Positions 6,607 to 7,567 of a DNA stretch of 7,567 bases are shown one piece after another. Below the pieces are notes generated by a model. It did no database searches. It was not told the origin of the DNA and saw only the letters and a list, made by a program, of their open reading frames with translations. This stretch comes from Paracoccaceae bacterium (GTDB taxonomy: Bacteria > Pseudomonadota > Alphaproteobacteria > Rhodobacterales > Rhodobacteraceae): assembly GCA_023134935.1 (NCBI GenBank), contig JAGLUD010000119.1:1-7567 (forward strand), in the 5' to 3' direction. How positions within the stretch are numbered: position 1 is the first letter of the stretch; each line of letters opens with the position of its first letter. Both the position numbers and the translations under genes were made by a program.

Positions 6607-6623
6607 CGCCGAAGGAAATTAAT

Positions 6624-7448
6624 ATGTCTAGTATTCTAACAAACAACAGCGCGATGGTGGCCCTTCAAACTTTGAAGAGCATCAACTCAAACCTGTCGCA
6701 AACACAAAGTGAAATCTCGACGGGTAAGTCGGTTTCTTCTGCCAAGGACAACTCGGCGGTTTGGGCGATTTCCAAAGTGATGGAATCCGATGTGAGCGGG
6801 TTTAGCGCGATCAGCGATTCCCTATCATTGGGGCAGGCTACTGTTGCTGTTGCGTCGGCCGGTGCCGAGCAAATCACCGACCTTTTGACGCAGATGAAAG
6901 AAAAAGTCGTTGCTGCAACTGGTGAGAACGTCGATCACGCCAAAATTACTGCTGATGTTACGGAGCTGAAAAACCAGATCACATCAGTAATTGGTGCGTC
7001 CCAGTTTAACGGCGCCAACCTGCTTAATACGGCGGGTGGAGATGTCACAATTCTCTCGTCTCTTGATCGGGATGCTGCTGGTGCCGTCACGGCGAGCAAC
7101 ATCACGGTTGCTTCTGTGGATTTTGAAGCGGGTCTTGATCTTTCAACAATTGACGTGTCCAGCGCCGCCAGCGCGGACACCTCGTTGGCGGCGATTGAAG
7201 CGCTTATTCAAACTTCTGTTGACGGTACCGCTGCATTGGGTGCTTCGCAAAAACGCGTTGAAGATCAGGGTACCTTTGTCTCCAGACTAACGGACGCAAT
7301 GAAATCCGGTATCGGCGCACTCGTTGACGCCGATATGGAAGAAGCTTCGGCGCGCCTTCAAGCCCTTCAAGTACAGCAGCAGTTGGGTGTTCAGTCGTTG
7401 TCGATCGCCAACCAGGGTGCTCAGTCCATCCTGTCGTTGTTCAGGTAA
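6624..7448 (+). CDS. fliC: Flagellin, filament subunit
   Basis: The 274-residue flagellin forms the helical filament after export through the flagellar apparatus. The N-terminal D0/D1 region is SSILTNNSAMVALQTLKSINSNL (2-24), then EISTGKSVSSAKDNSAVWAISKVMESD (30-56). The latter is the alphaproteobacterial version of the otherwise usual DxAGxAIS segment. SQFNGANLL at 126-134 is the conserved turn into the short variable region (about 136-200). The C-terminal D1/D0 part ends VQQQLGVQSLSIANQGAQSILSLFR. The D2/D3 outer domains are minimal, consistent with the small flagellins of Rhodobacterales. The start at 6624 is preceded by GAAGGA and gives the standard flagellin N-terminus. An in-frame ATG at 6585 would add 13 basic residues not typical of flagellins and lies within the leader hairpin. 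A strong hairpin follows the gene and a probable flaF comes next. Confidence 0.97.
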   Translation: MSSILTNNSAMVALQTLKSINSNLSQTQSEISTGKSVSSAKDNSAVWAISKVMESDVSGFSAISDSLSLGQATVAVASAGAEQITDLLTQMKEKVVAATGENVDHAKITADVTELKNQITSVIGASQFNGANLLNTAGGDVTILSSLDRDAAGAVTASNITVASVDFEAGLDLSTIDVSSAASADTSLAAIEALIQTSVDGTAALGASQKRVEDQGTFVSRLTDAMKSGIGALVDADMEEASARLQALQVQQQLGVQSLSIANQGAQSILSLFR

Positions 7449-7455
7449 TGCAATA

Positions 7456-7484
7456 AATTCGGGCGGGTTTGTCTCGCCCGAATT
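7456..7484 (+). terminator. Strong stem-loop after flagellin, likely terminator or 3' stabiliser
   Basis: Perfect ten-base arms AATTCGGGCG and CGCCCGAATT enclose the nine-base loop GGTTTGTCT. The hairpin begins seven bases after the fliC stop. There is no T-run after the stem, so it is not a textbook intrinsic terminator. It may act as a partial terminator or protect the abundant flagellin mRNA from 3' decay while letting some transcription reach the next gene. Confidence 0.7.
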
Positions 7485-7538
7485 AACGCACGCATCACCC
7501 GCCTGGTTGAAAATCGGGTCGTAACAGGAGAATTCTGA

Positions 7539-7567
7539 ATGAACATCGCGGCTCTTGCGCGTTCCAC
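7539..7567 (+). CDS. flaF: Probable FlaF flagellin-synthesis regulator, first nine codons only
   Basis: An ATG preceded by AGGAG at 7526-7530 (eight bases upstream) opens a frame reading MNIAALARS and running off the window. In Rhodobacterales and other alphaproteobacteria, flaF and flbT commonly follow flagellin, and FlaF proteins tend to begin with MN followed by an alanine-rich helix. FlaF is needed for flagellin production and acts with the post-transcriptional regulator FlbT. The call rests on position and a very short N-terminal match, so it is tentative. Confidence 0.5.

Noticed and set aside
6585..6623. Upstream in-frame ATG extending flagellin by 13 residues
   Set aside because: The extension is basic and unlike flagellin N-termini, overlaps a leader hairpin, and the ATG at 6624 has GAAGGA and the standard flagellin start.

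Overview
The window looks like a chromosomal segment from an alphaproteobacterium, most probably a Rhodobacterales (Roseobacter/Rhodobacter group) member. The main evidence is the short 274-residue flagellin of the alphaproteobacterial type (N-terminus SSILTNNSAMVALQTLKSIN), the apparent flaF start straight after it, the minimal single-domain FlgJ-like rod protein, and TTAA-N7-TTAA sequences resembling the binding site of the cell-cycle/flagellar regulator CtrA. This assignment rests on recalled family features, not on a database search.

Layout, left to right. (1) Bases 3-695 (+) are the 3' end of ubiB (ubiquinone biosynthesis kinase-like protein). (2) Bases 696-826 are an intergenic region with a 16-bp perfect palindrome and a TTAA-N7-TTAA direct repeat. 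(3) Bases 827-2272 (+) encode a membrane-anchored PAS protein with a degenerate kinase-like C-terminus. (4) On the minus strand, convergent with it and overlapping its stop by 12 bp, is glpK (glycerol kinase, 2261-3745). Upstream of glpK in the same direction lie flgD (hook cap, 3818-4486) and fliK (hook length control, 4502-5671). (5) A 110-bp divergent intergenic region with a 7+7 bp inverted repeat separates fliK from the plus-strand pair flgJ-like (5782-6066) and flgN-like (6059-6421), which overlap by 8 bp. (6) A 202-bp leader with a near-match CtrA box and two potential hairpins precedes flagellin fliC (6624-7448). A strong hairpin at 7456-7484 follows, and then the first nine codons of a gene that is probably flaF (7539 onward).

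Functionally this is a flagellar rod/hook/filament block. FlgJ-like assists rod assembly, FlgD caps the growing hook, FliK measures it, FlgN is the likely chaperone for the hook-filament junction proteins, and FliC forms the filament. FlaF, with FlbT presumably just outside the window, would set flagellin output. The PAS protein under a putative CtrA-type promoter is the least understood gene. It may be a pseudokinase tied to the CtrA/flagellar circuit, but that is inference. ubiB and glpK are housekeeping/metabolic genes bordering or embedded in the block. I see no mobile elements, CRISPR arrays, tRNA or rRNA genes, and no clear evidence of a wholly new system.
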